From Bondarzewia mesenterica (taxonomy: Eukaryota > Basidiomycota > Agaricomycetes > Russulales > Bondarzewiaceae): a stretch of 10,445 nt of DNA. Each line of letters opens with the position of its first letter. Within the stretch, counting starts at the first letter, position 1. The notes under the pieces were generated by a model that was not told where the DNA came from, searched no databases, and saw nothing but the letters and a program-made list of their open reading frames with translations. The DNA is taken from NCBI GenBank assembly GCA_004802705.1, contig SGPL01000851.1, forward strand, positions 1-10,445. The letters run 5' to 3'. Below, one piece after another: positions 7,827 through 10,445 of this stretch. The position numbers were made by a program, and so were the translations under genes.

Positions 7827-9688
7827 CTACATGTGACCGCGAACAGCCTGAGATTTATAAGGTTCCTCAAGATATTTGATCTCTTCCTCGGTGAGCTTGA
7901 CATGCACACCCTCTGCACGTGGAGGTGAAGTTAATGTACTGCTGTGAACTCAAAGATAAGATGAGGCTTACCAATGAGGTCGTGCAGGTTCTTGAGGCTG
8001 GTTGGGCCGACGATGGGGGCGGAGACACCTGCGATGCGATGCATTGAGCTGCTAGTTCATGGAGAATATGCATTCGGACACAGAGTGCACAGACCTTCCT
8101 TAGAGATCATCCAAGCTAGCGCAACTTGCGCCATGCTAATTCCGCGCTTCTTGGAGATTTCCTCAACACTAAGAGGGTACGAATCATGTAAGCACTTGGA
8201 CCAGGGCAGAAAGTTAATGGCATACCGGTTGATGATGTCGTGTGCTCCGGATTCTGGAGGGTAACCAAGCACATAGCTGGGGGGGAAATTAGGTAGGCAA
8301 AATTGCTGATGGAACATGATTTCAAGACGGCATACGGATCAGACTCAGCGCGCTTTGTTTGACTGTTGAGCGGCCGGGTAAGCAAACCGCGAGCCAGAGG
8401 CGACCAGGGGATGGCGCCTACGTCGAACATCTGGTTATCAAGTCAGAATTCTTCCGTTTCCGTGGAAAACAAAAGAAGGTGTCCGGCAGACCTTCAGGGT
8501 GGGGAACATCTCGCGCTCCTCCTCGCGGTAGAGAAGGCTGTAATGGTTTTGCATGGAGATGAAGGGAGTGAGCTTGTTGGCGATCGCGTAGTCTAGAATG
8601 AAGAGCGTGTTGGGTGTCGGTATTTCCAAAAGGACGGTGCAACGTACTTTGCATTGCGTGGACTGAATGCCATCAAAAAGAGATTGATCAGCAGGACGTT
8701 GCAAGTGGGTAACGGAGAAAGCAGCACATTGATATGCCCAACAGGAGCTCATCCCGATATACCGCACATAGCCCGCTTTGACAAACGTCGTGGAGCGCCT
8801 GCATCTACGATCCTCACAGTTGATTGGGTACATCAAAGATTATCGCGGAAAATGAGCGCTCACAATCTCTGCAATTGGGGTGTTGCTGTCAAACCTATGA
8901 CCTGGATGAACAAGGATAATCAGTTAGGGAGAAGAAAAATCCTCGCTGACTCACATTGGAGGACGTCAATGTAGTCGAGCTGAAGCCGCTCTAGGCTCTG
9001 TTTAACAGAGCCGAAGATATGCTGCAATGGCAACCAATGTGTGAAATCTGAAGTGGGATGAATCTGATGATTTCCGAACCTTGCGGCTGAGACCTGTCTG
9101 GTTGACGTAGCCCGCACCATCAGGATTGGTTACAGTAATGTAACTTTCAGAGGGTGTGCGTCCGACGACGAACCACATCTACGAATACCAATCTTAGTAC
9201 ATTTTCCCTGCCAGACTCTGTAGAGGTTCATGAGTATACCTTCGTCATCACAACGATTTCGTCACGGGGCAAATTCCATTTCTTGATAGCTTTGCCAAGA
9301 ACAACTTCGGACATGCCGTTCGAGTAGGTCTGGCCAATTCAGTATTTATTTGAGGTGCCAGTCAAACGTCGAGCACGGTGACGTACATCTGCGGTGTCAA
9401 ACGTCTGTATGCCAGCGTCGTACCTGTGAAGGGAAGGTCCAGTAAAGCACTACGTATTAAAAGATAGTCGCTCACGCTGCTTTGATGTGATTTACTGCCT
9501 CTTCTTCGGGCAGAACCCACCCTTGCCAGTTTGGATCTCCGTACTGCAAGGTCCCAAGAATGATTTGGGACACCTTCAATCCGGAACTGCCCAGACGGAC
9601 TTCATGCCATCCTATCAGAGGGAGATGCGAGGAATGACCGCTCTGTCTACTTACCGTAGGGCATCTTCTTAGCGGTCGCGATCGACAT
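7827..9688 (-). CDS. Aldo-keto reductase, YajO/versiconal-reductase-like (one-base frame break)
   Basis: NADPH-dependent reductase of aldehydes or ketones; the natural substrate cannot be told from sequence. Fifteen exons: 9688-9655, 9611-9476, 9423-9387, 9329-9240, 9178-9080, 9021-8955, 8901-8864, 8804-8728, 8662-8648, 8592-8492, 8430-8336, 8276-8226, 8168-8095, 8028-7972 and 7912-7827; 351 aa if the frame break in exon 8 is ignored, the usual length. The AKR catalytic tetrad is complete: Asp66 and Tyr71 (TFDTADTYSNG), Lys99 (VVMTK) and His156 (LQCHRFD). Group-typical blocks are RYIGMSSCWAYQF (181-193), FISMQNHYSLLYREEERE (208-225) and GAIPWSPLARGLLTRP (236-251). The start ATG follows a run of A and begins MSIATAKKMPY. 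Exon 8 carries one extra base; an alternative acceptor 8 nt upstream would keep the frame but replace conserved residues. No biosynthetic partner genes are adjacent, so a role in secondary metabolism is not supported here. Confidence 0.92.
8648..8662 (-). other. 15-nt microexon 9 of the aldo-keto reductase
   Basis: The sequence TCCACGCAATGCAAA, between a ttcag acceptor and a gtacgt donor, supplies Phe-His-Ala-Met-Gln plus one base of Asn. This joins WAYQ to NYAIANKLTPF as the family requires. The flanking introns are 65 nt (8727-8663) and 55 nt (8647-8593). Confidence 0.85.
8728..8812 (-). other. Exon 8 of the aldo-keto reductase with frame break and tandem acceptors
   Basis: From the acceptor at 8806-8805 the exon reads MQALHDV, a perfect family match, then GTTTGTCAAA, where GTTGTCAAA is expected to continue with VKAGYVRYIGMSS. 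One extra T therefore shifts the frame. A second acceptor (gtgag, 8814-8813) lies 8 nt upstream. Using it gives an uninterrupted reading that turns the conserved MQALHDV into DRRCRRSTTF before VKAG, with 3 more residues overall. The exon is drawn here from the upstream acceptor. Confidence 0.7.
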
Positions 9689-10445
9689 TTTTTCTTAACG
9701 TTCTCAGGTATGGAATGGTGGATAAAGATGAGGCATAGACGCCAGCTGTCGCTTGCATTTATACTGCTGTCCACGGTCATGAAGTGTGCTGTGCTGCCCG
9801 CGGCCGAATGTCGTTTGTAAGAACCATTCCGGAGAAGGAGGTGGGTTTGGAGTTGATCTGTCAGAAAATTGGACGCTCTAATCAATTCCAGAACTTGCAG
9901 TATCATTCACTGACATGGGAGGCTCATGGAAGTACTGTGGATTCTGTGGATTAACGAGATGAATCGACATTGATATTGAATGCATATATGTACGATACCA
10001 ATGCGTCCGAACATACGGTGATGCTCGTGAAACTTGCGACAGAGACGTCGCCTTTATTTCCAGCGATCTATGAGATAACTTACATGATATCATACACTGC
10101 TTCGGGCAACCCAACCTATCCTCCGATGGCATCGGCAAGAAACAGGATGAGTTACTAATCAGCAAAAGTGTTCAAGAATGATCGGCGCGACTTTACGTGA
10201 CAAGATGTTACGATTCCCGATTAGGGAATCGTTCCTTATAGACGACAATCGCCACAAGAGGCATTATTTAAAATAGGACACCCTGAAGAGCTTCTGAATT
10301 CAATCTGGGCCTTAAATTTTTAGAAGTTCTGTTGTTTTGTCTGAAGTTTGGTAGAAATCTAAAAAATCAGCAAGTCCGAAATTAAATATGGCAGGTTGGT
10401 CACATGTGCAACCAAATTAAGCCCGAAACCTTTACTTTCAGCTGA
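9689..10445. other. Upstream region of the aldo-keto reductase
   Basis: No coding signal was found on either strand. Besides the 10210-10232 hairpin it holds a tandem pair of the 9-mer CTGTGGATT (9935-9952). The segment next to the reductase start is presumably its promoter; no clear TATA element was recognised. Confidence 0.5.
10210..10232. repeat. Hairpin: 9-bp stem, 5-nt loop
   Basis: ACGATTCCC (10210-10218) and GGGAATCGT (10224-10232) are perfect reverse complements around GATTA. It lies about 520 bases upstream of the aldo-keto reductase start, in otherwise featureless AT-rich DNA. It could be a protein-binding dyad or chance. Confidence 0.7.

Noticed and set aside
9935..9952. Two tandem copies of CTGTGGATT
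   Set aside because: Only two short copies, with no further copies around; likely chance.

Overview
The window looks like nuclear DNA of a filamentous fungus, most likely an agaricomycete basidiomycete. The genes are cut by many introns, nearly all 43-90 nt (one of 117 nt), with GT..AG borders. The encoded proteins are typical of fungi. No prokaryotic gene layout, rRNA, tRNA, CRISPR array or intact transposon was seen.

Three multi-exon genes all lie on the minus strand. I rebuilt each by joining exons so that reading phase and family motifs agree across every junction. From right to left, in transcription order: (1) 9688-7827, a 15-exon aldo-keto reductase of the YajO/versiconal-reductase-like group; (2) 7086-4683, a 9-exon protein fusing a PPPDE (DeSI-type) peptidase, a thioredoxin domain and a PUL domain; (3) 3322-767, a 9-exon carnitine O-acetyltransferase (yeast CAT2 type) with an N-terminal mitochondrial-type presequence and a C-terminal SKL peroxisomal signal.

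The remaining stretches hold no gene I can name: 1-766 (3' flank of the transferase, a cluster of small inverted repeats, and an open stretch running off the left edge), about 3400-4682 (transferase promoter plus a few plus-strand splice-like signals), 7087-7826 (between genes 1 and 2) and 9689-10445 (upstream of the reductase, with one clean hairpin).

The genes do not form an obvious pathway or cluster. The transferase handles acetyl-carnitine exchange between organelles, the fusion protein belongs to ubiquitin/SUMO-type protein turnover, and the reductase acts on small carbonyls. The most interesting points are in gene structure: tandem splice acceptors that could switch the transferase between mitochondrial and peroxisomal forms; a 13-nt microexon followed by a GC-AG intron just before the peptidase cysteine; a 15-nt microexon in the reductase; and one-base frame breaks in genes 1 and 2. 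These are either sequence errors or real lesions; in the reductase an alternative splice acceptor could bypass the break.
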